From: Opisthorchis felineus
Lineage: Eukaryota > Platyhelminthes > Trematoda > Opisthorchiida > Opisthorchiidae
NCBI GenBank assembly: GCA_004794785.1
Contig: SJOL01003728.1
Span: forward strand, 7,403-71,402
Direction of reading: 5' to 3'
DNA length: 64,000 bases
A model generated the notes under the pieces. It was not told where the DNA came from and ran no database searches. It worked only from the letters and a program-made list of their open reading frames with translations. This document shows, piece after piece, positions 11,722-23,522 of the stretch. Numbering within the stretch: the first letter of the stretch is position 1; each line of letters begins with the position of its first letter. The position numbers and the translations under genes were made by a program.

Positions 11722-12010
11722 CGGCAGAGATGGCTCAGCGCCTAAGGCGCAAACTTGCTGACCGGAATGTCCGTAGTTCGAACCCAACCTCAGCATCTCA
11801 ACTGTTCTTATCTAGGCTTGGGCAACTTGGTAGTATCCCAGTCCTCGTGCATCCTTCGGGTGGCATGACAGCTGGGCACCGAAAGGGTCTTATGACTGGA
11901 CGATTATGCTTGGGTAACAGAGCAGTATCCCGGTCTTCGTGCTTCCCCCGGATGGCATGGCAACCAGACACCGAAAGTGTCACAGTTGAATGATTATTAT
12001 TGTTTTTATT
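11722..12010 (+). mobile_element. SINE A with duplicated 3' module
   Basis: It starts with an A box TGGCTCAGCGC (11731-11741) and B box AGTTCGAACCC (11775-11785). The central and 3' blocks then run to GGGTCTTATGACTGGACGAT near 11905. After that the central block returns (GCTTGGGTAACAGAGCAGTA ... GGCATGGCAACCAGACACCG ... ACAGTTGAATGATTATTATT) without a second tRNA head. The element is a one-and-a-half-mer: either a template-switch product or one SINE inserted 3' to another. Confidence 0.88.
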
Positions 12011-13349
12011 ACAGCCGATACGTCGAGGATGTATTTTGTGCAACTGATGAGAAATCCAAACCGTATCGGTGGAAAAACAGCTTCAGTCGTGCCCATACTC
12101 ACATTTGATTTAGGATGAAAAAGGAAGGCGAATTAGAGCTTTCCGTTCTTGAACGTACACCGAAGTTTTCCATCAAGCCCTCCACTCGTGTACGTGCAGT
12201 CTCAGTCAGCTGATAAAGAACTGAGCGGGGGTCGTGGTGAACTCGAGGCTGTAATGTTCAGCTTATCAGTCTGAAATGTCCGTGTTCGAGATGCATCCTA
12301 ACACTATTGATCGCTCCCTTCTTTTCCTACATGATCCAATAATACCTTACGCACACAAGTCCGCTGATGCACCTCACCAGTTCGGTTCACCACGATGCAC
12401 TGGTTGTCACTCCGATTGCCGATGGAACATTTGCAGTCAAATTGCCAAACTCAACGGACAAGCTAACGGCCATGGTTTACGAGACAGTGACGCGTCTACA
12501 GGACCCCGCCATTGAATGGTTTGATTTTATCACAGTAAAGAGTTGCTGTAGCCTTCCCGTAGATCGAGATCTCAGAAGGATTGCATTCCCAGGGCGATTC
12601 CCTATGGTTAAGAAGTTGATGAGTTTTGCCTCAAGACGCATCATGACACCTGTCTAATTTCCGCTACGGAGTGTGCGGAGTAGCGAGTACGTCTGAGCAA
12701 CATTCCAGAGTGTTTAATGTTACTTTTCTTAATACGTTTTCTTAGGAAAAATTTCAGATGAACATGTGCAGCGTTCCTTCCGTTGGGGGAGCACTTTCGA
12801 GCGACCCGAAAATTTATTTTCAATGAGAACACTTCCTCGTCGACTATTATATCCGATAGGAGCCTTGTCGCACAGGGTCTACATCGGCCCAGTTCTGTCG
12901 TGTCCGAGTGCTTTGAACTGCTTGCAGGCGTATGCAGTGGATTACTTCGTTTCATTTGGAGAAGGAGCGCCAGATGTTGAGTTGCCCTAATGCAACACCA
13001 GTTCCTGTCACCTAGGTCATTGGGAAAACTTTATTTTTATGCAAACTTGAATAAAAATTACAAAACTAGATGACAAAGGATTAGTTCTGAGTATCGACTG
13101 TAGAAAGGTCCCCATCGAGATGTCCATAACCGTCGAGCTTTTATGCATCCCATGTTACGGCCTCATCGTCTTCAATCCATTTTTCGGTCGTGATATGTCG
13201 GTCAAGCCCAGCACATTTCTTGGAAAATCCTGCTGATGTGACGCAAATTACTTCAGTAGTCGAAGTATACTCACAAATTAAGTTGGTGTTGACGGACGAA
13301 TCTGTTGAATCTCTTGTTTGTGGAATTCCTCACCTGCATGTGCTGTACG
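12011..13349. other. No recognisable gene
   Basis: No domain was seen. A possible very degenerate tRNA-like stretch lies at 12235-12300 (a GTGTTCGAGATGC string resembling a B box), too weak to call. Confidence 0.45.
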
Positions 13350-13620
13350 AAAACCGTCTCATGTTCCAGTCATATTACAGTGTTTGCTGAAAACTACTGG
13401 ACACCCCTAGACCGCTTTCGCCCTTCTTGAGGCTCATCAAGTGGGCGCAGTCCCCGAGTTTCCGTCAACGTTGTGCTCTAATTGAACACTAACTTGATGC
13501 GTTTGGAGCGTTTCTCGAACAAGATGGAAGCTCGGGGACTGCGCCTACTTGATGAGCCCCAAGAAGGGTGAAATCGGTCGTGGGCTGTCGAAAGGTTTTC
13601 AGAAATCTTATGGTTAGTGT
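13350..13620. repeat. Inverted pair of hammerhead repeat I
   Basis: The left arm (minus, about 13384-13480) and right arm (plus, about 13500-13605) match each other over about 75 bp, with a loop of about 65 nt. Each arm carries TTGATGAGCC, a CAAGAA loop with GGG return strand, and GAAA, in the order first core strand, stem II and second core strand. The right arm has stem I GCCTAC (13543-13548) complementary to GTGGGC (13580-13585) and a short stem III ATCGGU. In both arms the invariant C3 of CUGAUGA is U, so cleavage activity is probably impaired. The flank at 13350-13380 is the unit's 3' spacer. Confidence 0.75.
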
Positions 13621-14756
13621 TTTCAAACAAGAAAGAAGTATTTATGATATCAATCTTTTAACGCAATAGTCGACTGGCATATGCAGGTGAATGACTCAGT
13701 CTATTTCCACGAGGTTGTCGGAATGGAGAATAATCCACCGCTCGATCAGGGAGGGTTGCTGTGGTAGTGTAAATAACTACCTCAGTATTTTTGACGACAA
13801 CCGTGTGTCAGGGTGTATTCACTCACTGGGCAACTCAGTGTAATTCCGGTTGAAGTTCACCCTTAGTTAGTTAGTGTTAGTTTACGTCTGTCATTATTCT
13901 ACACACTCTCAAGTGATCTATTCTGGGCGCTAGTTTACGATTGACATATGCTTCGGAGTACCAACTAGGAGCAATCCCCTTTGGGGTGGGGTGATCTTTC
14001 CAGTGGAAGCACATCGGTTTTCATGTTTCCATATTGTCACCTTTTCTTTGGCGCGGTTCCCTAACATGCTTTCTCACGTGCTCGTTTTTGCAGGCCACAG
14101 AAACGGACCGAAGTTTATGGATGACTGAGTCCAAACCTCTTCTGTGACCCATCCTCACCCGGTGCATTTGTATTCGCTCAAGATAGGTTTTTCTTGTTTA
14201 TTCTCCTACATTAGCGCCCCTTATTTTTGATATAAAAATATTCTGATTCGTTTTTACTTGGATTACTACATCCATGCATTGTCGGGGGAGGTGTGGGACC
14301 GATCGCTGATTAGAGCACTGGTTCCTCACTTTGGGCAATTAGGTCCTGATTTAAGCTCTGGTGGAAGCTACACGATCCGCGGGAGTCATAAAGAGTGAAG
14401 AAAAGCTTTCGATTTCTTCCGTTGTGGATTTATCGTTTATAACTTGGATAAACAGTCAACATTTCTGTAGGGAGAGTCCAGTAACTTCCTGATAGGTTGA
14501 AAAAAATCCCTATTTCAATTCACCTCCGCCGACGTAATTGTTTGCTGACAGGCGAAATTCTCTTATGTTCGCTGTGATGTTTGTGGGTCGCTGTGATCCC
14601 CACATTACTTTTGCTATAGCAGCTGGGATCAATGTGCCTATGGTACACGGTTTATAGCTGATAAACTGGTTGGTTTTGCTCCGAAAGACCCCTGGACGTC
14701 CTGTCGGGATCATTCCACGACGGCACTAAGTCTTGCTCCTTTTAGAGCTTACCGGC
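13621..14756. other. No recognisable gene
   Basis: Nothing coding is recognised. About 14610-14690 is the partner of the faint repeat at 7890-7985. A weak tRNA-like string (GATTAGAGCACTGG) is present near 14308. Confidence 0.45.
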
Positions 14757-15012
14757 TGTGCGTATCCTTGGTCACTCCGGACATCAGACATGCGAGGCGA
14801 GCATTTCGCCACTACGGCACCAGCGCGCGTCGTACGCACCTGAACTGTCACGTCTGGACAGGCGTACGTGTTCGAACTTGTTGGGCGGTGATGCGTTTAC
14901 CCGATGCCTTGAATGGCGGCCCAGCAGCTGTTCTGCTTCATTTGGAGTACTCAGTCAGATAGCGCAACGGACGCTTGAAGCCTACTGGGCAATTTCCCAA
15001 TATTTTCAATAA
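14757..15012 (-). repeat. Repeat B (second tRNA-like family), copy 1
   Basis: The minus strand shows GCTCGCCTCGCATGTCTGAT and an upstream block with AGCAGCTGCTGGGCCGCC. Both blocks recur in order at 45205-45500 (-), and the CTCGCCTCGCAT block also recurs at 56385-56610 (+) and 42655-42800 (-). The B-box region of this copy is decayed. The overlapping plus-strand frames are shadows. Confidence 0.7.
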
Positions 15013-15374
15013 TAATGTTCTAGGTAACGATTTCGGACAACAGCGTCCGTTGAACTATCGCTACAGCCCACACAGTGGCACTTTCCATGTTTCGGCAGTT
15101 TTCAAATCAATCCTTATGTCAAACTACTGCGGACTGTTGCATTGTTGGGATCCATCCCGAAGAGACGACCTCACCGTGGTTTGTCTCCGGGGTCGGTGTC
15201 CGTGTTACAATCGCAGTTTCCACCGTGGAGTTAGAGGACTGATTAGCAGCTTCCTGATCCTTCAGGTTGACGGTTGGGACATGTGTGGCTACCTGATCTT
15301 TAGAAATGATAATTCACTGACGTCTCTCGCCAAATACCGCTGGCTTGCGGTCAGGCTTTTGATCCAAAGGCTTC
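15013..15374. other. No recognisable feature
   Basis: Part of an open frame running 14975-15460 that starts in repeat B and ends in a SINE fragment. No domain was recognised, and the frame is probably fortuitous. Confidence 0.5.
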
Positions 15375-15445
15375 GGTCGAGGATCCAGTGGTTCTTCCAT
15401 CTAGGCTTGAATGTCTTGGCAATATCTCAGCCCACTTACAACCAT
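15375..15445 (+). repeat. SINE A, degenerate central fragment
   Basis: The string TCTAGGCTTGAATGTCTTGG followed by CAATATCTCAGCCCAC matches the middle of SINE A. The sequence upstream (GGTCGAGGATCCAGTGGTTC) could be the remains of the tRNA head. Confidence 0.55.
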
Positions 15446-16905
15446 GATTCGTACAAGTGAGGACACCGCCATACCAAATCGACCGTCATCAACCGGGGCT
15501 TGCTACATCGATCAGGGTGGGTAAGTGAAAACAGGTAACTGCTGATTCCTCAGGTATCTCGAAATCAATCTTCGAGCCCGACGCCGGGCTTATCTCATCG
15601 GTGCGAATCGCCTTCCAGGACAGGGTCTGCCTGCTACCTAGTGTGTTTGGTTGGAGACGCTGTAGGGTGTGATTGCTAATTGATATTGTGTGGTTGCCAG
15701 TTTCTATCCAGACCGAATGAGTGTCCGGGGGTGTAGCTGCCTTCGAATGATCGTGCTAGCATTAAATCCCTTCGTCATCTGCTTTTATTCTTTTCTTCAC
15801 ATCAAGCTTTCAGATAAATTACGTCTGTACGACAGCGAAGCATCAGTGTTGAACACTAATGTTATGCTGTCCGTGATTATCGTTGAGCTGATGTCTCAGA
15901 TTTAGATAATCCGGTACTCGACCGACAAAACAGAGCGAAATCTTTTGGGATAACGCTCGCACCGCGTTTTGTGGCTGTTACTCTTCAACTCAGTGTGAGG
16001 CTGGCCCTCTGGAAGTCCATCGACAAGTACGATTTGTGCTGGAATTATTCTAAAGTTGCACCGTTATGGTTTCAGCAGTCTCACTCTCAGAGTGGGAACT
16101 TGAAACTCGCATTAGAGAGAATCGGGCCGACGCACTGATTGGGGTTTCTAATATGGGTCGTTCAGTTTCTATCGAAATGTCTCCCAGAGTTTCCTATTGT
16201 GTGGTATTTTTTACTGGAAACAGCTAGGTAGCAAAGTATGATGGAAAACAGAACAGCGGAGAGTAGTTGCCTTCATCAAACTTTTCCCACCACCCTCAGC
16301 TGAAGCAATACACAGTTGACTGTTTGACGTTACCTCGTCTCTGGGGTCTGCCAAAACTGCGCAAATCTTCGTTTGAGGCCAATAGTGGGTATCCAGGACG
16401 TATCACAGTACGGGAAAATAGTTGGTCGAAGTTGTGGAGCCATTTCGTCGGTCCCTGTGACAGCCTAGTGTTGATGACACTCGAGTGTTTTGCAACGTAA
16501 TGTGGGTGCTAGGTCTATTTTTCAGGAAGGCCTTGTAAGCAATCGGTAGGTTCGACTTATGCGCTCTTCTGCAAGTCAATTGGGTCTTGATGGGAGACTC
16601 ACCTGGAGCCCAGCTGAATCTCTCGTTCTTCGGAGAGTTTTCAGCAACCGTATGACCAGTGTATTACGTCCATAGAATGGATAGTTTCCTTATAAATCTG
16701 TTTTTAAACGATACCTTCTCTGTCGGTCCCGAAGATTTTCCAGGTAAGTCGGTGTTCTTTCGAAGGAACCTCTGTATTTATCAATGCCCTTTTTGTAGAA
16801 TCTGTTGAAGACGTACATGACATCAGTGAATCGAAAAAATATGTACAGTCAACAGTAACCTCTGTTTCCCCTAAGGAACTCCGCTTAGCTACGCTATTGC
16901 TGACC
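15446..16905. other. No recognisable feature
   Basis: Short frames only; no domain or repeat counterpart was recognised. Confidence 0.5.
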
Positions 16906-16990
16906 TTGATGATCGTGTTTCAAACGTTTCGTCATTTATAGGGGTGACATCGTCGGTTTGCAGGCGTTGAGTGGTGCTGCGATTGTGTAT
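16906..16990 (-). repeat. Hammerhead-like repeat E, fragment
   Basis: On the minus strand, CCGACGAT-GTCA is followed by a loop, then TGAC-GAAACGTTTG. This gives a 4-bp stem II (GTCA/TGAC) and an intact GAAA with the ACGU stem III. The first core strand reads CCGACGA, that is U4 changed to C compared with CUGANGA. It matches the repeat at 33131-33195 with one altered core base. Confidence 0.6.
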
Positions 16991-19900
16991 AATTAGGTCG
17001 TACTAGCCGAGAGAAAACTTATTCCATCAGTTAGTTGATTGTTTAGAGTTCCCAATCATGAGGGTGAAAGGTCACCAGACTTCATCACTTGATCATCAGT
17101 ACGTTTGAATGCACGAGGGCAGCACCGTCGATTTCCGTAAGTTATTCTTTTTCAGGTAGAAGCATTTTTGTTGCATTACTCCATGCGATGTTGAATATAG
17201 GATCTGGAGTACAGGATTTGTAGTGAAAACCATGGAGATTTTATCGACGATATGGCAGCAGCTAATGAAGCTTCAGTCGTTTCGTGATAGGTGGGCGTTT
17301 GCTTGATTGGTGACCCTGTGGCAAACTGTTAAGTTTCACACGTCTCACGAGGAAATCAAAGTTGAATTCTAGTGCTAGCAATTACATCTTGAATTTCATA
17401 CTACTGACGATGAATAAGTAAGCAGATCTGTTTCACATACGTGCAGAGGCTGTTCGATGGAACCTCCCGAATTCAATAGTAGGCCTGATGTACATCGTGT
17501 ACACTACACAGAGTTTCCACGATAAGTCGAAAAATTTAAGATCGAATTTTTGTCCAGTCAACTGATTGTTCCTCACAGCGCTCCTGACAAGCTCCAATAG
17601 GCGAAACCACCGGTATGCTTTATCATGATTTTGTGATATCTCTCCAGACTCATAATGACTATAAAAAGGCAGTGATTATTTGCAAGGTTCAGCCTTACTC
17701 AACCTTTCTTAAGTGAGCAACAAGCGTCCCACTTGGACAGTACGATGGCAGAGCGCAGGCGAGTCGACTGAACCACCGACTACCCCATTGGAAACCGATC
17801 GTATGTTTCTTGATTAGTCATGTGTATGGCTTGTTTTCCAGTCACCACCGTGAGACGGTGGCTCGCACTCTGCCTCTTTGGACCAGTGATATTTTATGAC
17901 TTGCTAAAACGGCGCGTTCTACGTGTTGTCGAATGTTAGCGGGACTGACCTCATCCAAGGCTGAGTGAAATGGTTCGAATACGAAAAATGAATGCAAAAA
18001 CCCCTCAAAGCGAATTAACTTCGCTTTGACGCATGAGACATTTACCACAACGGCAGGCCGGGACCAAATTTTTCAAACTCTTATCAAAGTTGTTCTCTGA
18101 CTAAGAGTGCGAAAACCCTCCCCCATCCGGAGGTATTTTCTACCGTGAACCACCCCGCACCAAGAAAAACCTCCATGAACACAGGAGAAATATTTTGCCG
18201 CGAGCACTTATCCAAAACTATTTGGTGTATTTTACCACAAAAGTAACCATAGGTCAGAGGGCGGTCCCCTCGAAACCAAGCAAAACAGCGCACCAGAAGA
18301 ATAAGGTGGAAGGATACTAATACTGGTTAATTGATCCGTGCACACAGTTCTATAGAACGATGCCAACTAGTCTTACCCACTACGGCTTTTTTGTTACTGA
18401 TGGCAGGGACAATAAACGCCAGTTCACTATGAATAGCGGAGGCTGACTGAAGCGATCACTTAACTTTCGACCTGCTGGCAGACTGTTTGGCTAAGTGTGA
18501 GAAGTGTATGACATTCATTTTGTTGGCGGAACGTGCATTCCTCGGAATGTGTGTGTAATGCTTTCGTGATGAAGAGGAGTTTCCTCTCAGCGCCGGTTCA
18601 GTTTGTCCCTGTACTGTTGCTTCAATGGGAGCAGAGTGCACTTCTAATCCGGCATCTGTAGTAGGTCGTTTCGGTTGGCCAACTCGTTTTTTATTGAAAC
18701 GGTGTAACTGCTACTTCAAGCTGAAGCAGCACCGGTCGTGCGTTAATCAGACGACAGAACCTAACGTATTTTATTATGATACCAATTCATTCTGAGATGC
18801 TTCAATTCATTGGAACCAACCAACAACTTGGAACAGTCAGCTGAAAGATCACGTGATTATTGAAGAGAGAGTGTGTGTTGCTGACTGCAACCGACTATTC
18901 TTTGCGGCTTATCCATTGAAGATGAATCATGGTTTTCTGAAATAGGAATTTAATGCTTTGACATGCGCCTAGCTGTTTTTAACCTCAAAAATACAACCAG
19001 TTAACTCAACGAAGAAGTAAGTTAAACCTCATTGATCTCTGTGCTTCTAGCATAATCCACGAGGTGAACTTCAGGAAAGTTGAAAGGCTTTCCTCCCCAG
19101 GTTTACTGTGATTTTCGTTTGTCCAGCATTGAATAACCCGAACGAAATCCCCTCTTGGACAACAGGGTTCCTACGCCTTGGCCGGAGATCAAAGCAAAGT
19201 AGTCGGGGACGTGCAACTCGATACCGCTCCTTTCTAGTCGTGCACATTTCGAATAACTCCTCTCAAAACTCTCCATCATTGACTTGTTCACGTGGCTTGC
19301 AAAATGAAAGGTGAAATGATCCTGTGCTTGTCAGAACTGGCCGAACAAGATTCGTAATGCAGAGCAAACAAACAAAAGAATTTGTAGTCATTCGGTGAAC
19401 AGATTAGTCCTATCCAATGATTATTACTATCGCGCGTTGCTTGCGTAGATCGTCTCCTAATCGGATAGCTTTTCACCGAACAATCCTCTCTATACTTCCA
19501 TCACTGATCATTTTTATACTCCAGTCAATGTGTACCCAATTAAACTATCGGAGCAATCTTGTTGTCATGACTACAGCACGCCCCAAACAGGTACGGAATT
19601 TTGAAAAGGTAGGTAAAGCTCAGTGGTGAGAAAATCAATCGCCGGTTGGTTGTAAAGGCGGCCACAAAAGCCACAAATATGTGGCGTGCGTGTGTGTGTG
19701 TGCGCGACCGTCTGACACATTTAAGTTGCACCCAATTATTGGTTGTTGGAAGTCTCTTCCGTCGTTTCATTGGTTATCACTCCATTAATGTACACACGTT
19801 GCAACAGCAATTCTGAGTCATGTACCATTCAAACAAAACGCACACTCCTGCGTCGTTTTTCCCACGTTTACATGACGGGACTCTACACTAAGCCATGCAA

Positions 19901-20640
19901 AACTGCTCACATTCGTAAGGTATGGAGTGTATAAATGAGCTTCTCGAGGAACTTATAAGTAGGTGAGTCCGTCAGGTTTGCAAACAGCTTCTGTATATTC
20001 TCTGGGGTTGAGTAAAACAAAGTGTGACCACCAGAATCTCAGTCTTTATGTTATTCCTAACAGGTTTTTAATAAATTGTCGAGACTGCAAGAAACACTTG
20101 CGTTGGACACTGACTGAATTGTGTCCTTTTGATGGAATATTTATCCTTACTAGGGCTTATTGTTCAGACTAGGTTCCAACGTCCTCCACAGTTGTAGCCT
20201 GTGTCAGCGTGATGAAAGTTTTCTCTTCCACTTGGGTGGCTGAACAATGTTGTGATGAACCTGTTCCAACGTCATCACCTATGGTAAGTTAGGTCAGTGT
20301 ATGAGTAGACGTTTTCCTATTGTCCCACACCATTTGTATAAAGCAGTGGAAGAGACTGTCATCAGTAGTATTCACTCTCTGCCATGGCGCTCGATAAAGT
20401 AAAGTTCCAAATATGATTGCGTTTCATAACTAGAGTTTAATCCATCCATGCTGGAAAGTCACGAGTTACTTTGTCATCCATCTTGGGGCTCATCTCACAT
20501 ATCATTGAGGCGATTCAAAACCACGCTATTTCGCTTCCTTTTTGAATATGCAACTACTTCTGGTCAACAAAATACTTGTCGGTGCTAGTCTATCAGCCCC
20601 AATTTTAATCAGCGACTTTCTCAATTTCTCACTACGAATA
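16991..20640. other. No recognisable gene
   Basis: A 3.6-kb stretch of short frames. A short GT-rich microsatellite lies near 19688-19702. Nothing else can be supported. Confidence 0.5.
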
Positions 20641-20779
20641 TGTTCGATTCAAATGTAACAGTTCATAGCTTCATGCATGGTATCTATTAATTTTTGTGTA
20701 CCTGTTGGTAGAAAACAACGTAAGTTTTGAAAGTGACAGAACAAACGTAGCTGACGTGATTTCAAGGAACAGTCGAATT

Positions 20780-21575
20780 TGAGAAAATTAAAAACGTGAG
20801 GTTTTTTGTCGGACGTTTTATCGGGTATTGACGGTACAGCCATATGGTCGCAGCGCTCGACTCCACAGGCATTAGAGGCTGATAGTGAGTCTTCCATAAT
20901 CGCATCAATGACGAAGTTGAACTGGAAGGGTGAAACAGGACAGCCCTGCCTGACACCACTTGATGTGGTGAACTCAGGCGACAGCTTCCTGTAGATCTTC
21001 AGACATCCGCTAGAGTTGGCGTACAGCGCCTTAAGAAGGGTCAAGAATCTATGGGGGACACCTTTGCTCCATAGACATTGCGATAGTTCCTGACGGTCCA
21101 CAGAGTGAAAGGCAGCTTTTAAATCAAGGAAGACAACCACTGTTGGTCGCTGGAAGCAGTGTCTCTCTTCCAGAATCTGTTGGAGGGTGAAAATGTGATC
21201 GATGCATCCACTTGAAGGATGGAACCTAGCTTGGTTTTCACGGATGTCTCACTGTGTCCAGTCAACCTTCGAGCGATAAGACCAGAGAGTACCTTCGATC
21301 TCACAACTACCAGGCTGGTGCTTTTTTGCACAGCTTCTGTGTGCCCTTTTTGAAGATAGGAAGAACTGTCGACGTGTTTTATTCTGCAAGCACCTTCTCT
21401 TAACTCCACATGGCACCAATCAGCTTCGTTTTGATGGGTCACTAGGGTTACTCCGCCTTCTTTGAAGACGGCTGGACACAGACCATCCTGTCGTGGTGCC
21501 TTCCCACGTTTCAGTACGGATATTTCTTCCGACGGGCGATTAAGTTTTCCATTCCATTCGCCCGTACGCAAGCCA
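20780..21575 (-). pseudogene. LINE L1 reverse transcriptase, fingers and palm
   Basis: The minus-strand translation contains EEISVLKRGKAP, then LVVVRSKVLSGLIARRLTGH, then after a frameshift VVFLDLKAAFHSVDR (RT motif A with the catalytic Asp in FLDL) and SGVRQGCPVSPFQFNFVIDA (motif B). The YADD motif C is absent because homology stops near 20780. The frame breaks between the fingers (21119-21571) and palm (20649-21140) segments, which overlap in different frames. It is non-functional. In intact elements this enzyme reverse-transcribes the element RNA at the nicked target. Confidence 0.88.
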
Positions 21576-22099
21576 GAAGCTAGCTAAAGTGTTCTTTGGA
21601 GTGTTCGGCTCATCTTTCCAGTGGACGTTTTTGCGAGTGAATTATTAAGTCACCTTTTTCACTTATCGTTTCACTGAACGTTGCCATCTCAGGACCAGTC
21701 GATCGTATCATTTGATATTGGGCATCGTTATTTCCCTTAGTAAAAGCCTTCTACATCTCCCGAGCTTTTGATGTCCACCAGAGCTCTTGGTCTTTCCATA
21801 GGCCCTTCGCTATTTGTCGTTTTGAGGGATTTGCCTGCGCCGTCGTACTCGTTGCCTGCTGGTATGGATTTCCTGGCTAGTCTTAAGACTAGTGATTTTG
21901 ACGGTATCCAGTGGTCTTTCGATTGCATCGGAGGTGTTGGACAGACAGCACTGAACGCCGCTAGCATAGCTCCTTTCACATTCTACCATGCTTCACCCAC
22001 GTGTTCACTACCAGTAGAGTACTGGTTTACTGCGGAGAGCTGGCTCGATACTAGTTAGCCATGGTAGTTTTTCCAGGATGGTGGATTGACATGCTTCTT

Positions 22100-22815
22100 G
22101 CTGTTTTGCGAGGGCCTGAGGGGAAACCAAATGCCAGGTGTGCACGCACCGTGGCGTGATCGGAATCAGGTTGTGTCTTGGATTTTGGATTTCCACCGGT
22201 GGCTGATGACCACGTGATCCAACTGGGTCCACGGTTGATTTGCAGTTGGTGGTTGCCAGGTTGCGCGATGCAGACGTTTATGCTGAAAGTTTGTACTGGC
22301 CAGAAACAGTGGGTGATCAGCACACAACTGGAGGAGTCGCTGTCTGTTGTCTGTGCGAACAGCATCAACTCCGAATCGACCGCCGAGATGTAATTCCAAG
22401 GAGCTCAGACAAGCGATTTGGGCATTCATATCGCCCGCAAAGGTCATAATGTCAGTGCTTCTTGCTCGACTAATGAGCCCGTTGGAGCATACGCGGACAC
22501 TACAAACATTCACCATTTTTATGTCTAGATGCACTGAGCTTGATTGAGTTGGATAACCGGACGGCTGTTCACTGGGGTACAATCCAGTAAAGCGCGTTCA
22601 GCTCTGGGGATGAGTGTAACTCTTACACGGTATATTCTACGAGTCGTCGCTTCTCGATCATCGGACACGGAGAGGGAATTACGAATGAGCTGAGATCGTG
22701 CTTAACGTTCTGAGATGCATAACCACGCTTGGATCCTGTATGCGTGTTTCGGAGACACAGCATACATCAATGTTAAGGGAGTATAGGGTTTCAGCGAGCA
22801 TTACCTGTTTGCCAA
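22100..22815 (-). pseudogene. LINE L1 APE-type endonuclease
   Basis: From the 5' side, the minus strand reads VRQIGKQVMLAETLYSLNID, CCVSETRIQDPSVV, then after a damaged stretch FAGDMNAQ (the G-D-x-N motif), LGGRFGVDAVRTDNRQRLLQ, QLDHVVISHRW, and in a shifted frame DSDHATVRAHLAFGF, the terminal S-D-H motif. These are the landmarks of the exonuclease-endonuclease-phosphatase fold used by LINEs to nick the target. Compared with the usual spacing, about ten residues are missing between HRW and DSDH. Confidence 0.88.
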
Positions 22816-23374
22816 TTTGACGGACGTGGATTTAGAAGGGGAGCATAAGGCCCTTCGGTCAGATAACTGACAGTCAAATGATCCAGCAACGTTTGTTTGT
22901 GTGGTGGGAAGAGGTTTGGGTAAACATCGGTGGACAAAGAACTGTGCGGGCAAATGATACTTCCCGGTTGTCCAGGCCGAGGAAGGGGGTTTGGTTGAAG
23001 TACCCCACCTTGAGTGTTTGACTCAAAAGTCTGACCCACAAGGCAGTAGGAGGATGTAGGGTTCTATTTGAGGACCCTGCCTGGAACCGATGACTCTGAC
23101 CTCCTCGGCTGCAGGGGGTTTGGTCTCACCCCAGAGCGCAAAGAGTAAGGCCTAATGAGGCTACGCACAGGGGGTGCCTTTTGAGCAGCACCAGGCTCTT
23201 TGGTTTTAGAAGTATTCTGACCGTATGGGGTAATGCGCCAGCGGTCACAGTCAACCGTCGGATAACCGGAGTTTTTATGGCCTACATTTTCTAACCCGTC
23301 CTTCCTCGGGGAAAGGCAGCATCGCTGCTTCCATAAATATGGACATGCTGGTCACCTGTGGGAAACACCTTACT

Positions 23375-23522
23375 NNNNNNNNNNNNNNNNNNNNNNNNNN
23401 NNNNNNNNNNNNNNNNNNNNNNNNNNNNNNNNNNNNNNNNNNNNNNNNNNNNNNNNNNNNNNNNNNNNNNNNNNNNNNNNNNNNNNNNNNNNNNNNNNNN
23501 NNNNNNNNNNNNNNNNNNNNNN
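23375..23522. other. Assembly gap (148 N)
   Basis: A run of N. Open frames spanning it are artefacts. It lies at the 5' edge of LINE L1; the sequence just before it (TTCTAACCCGTCC...) aligns with 29126-29210 in L2. Confidence 0.99.

Larger units (their letters stand above)
20760..23374 (-). mobile_element. LINE copy L1: 5' region, endonuclease and partial RT
   Basis: Decayed non-LTR retrotransposon read on the minus strand. Order from 5' to 3': a 5' region (about 23374-22820) that aligns with 28600-29200, an APE-type endonuclease (22815-22100), and reverse-transcriptase fingers and part of the palm (21575-20780). It ends before RT motif C, so the 3' third is missing or replaced. Frameshifts and stops are scattered throughout. 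The assembly gap at 23375-23522 lies at its 5' edge. Copy L2 at 26590-29200 is the same family in the same orientation. Confidence 0.85.

Noticed and set aside
14640..14700. CTGATAAAC ... CGAAAGACC as a hammerhead core
   Set aside because: CTGATAA departs from the core, and no stem II or stem I pairing could be drawn.
14975..15460. 161-codon plus-strand frame
   Set aside because: Begins inside repeat B and ends inside a SINE fragment; no domain and no supporting context.
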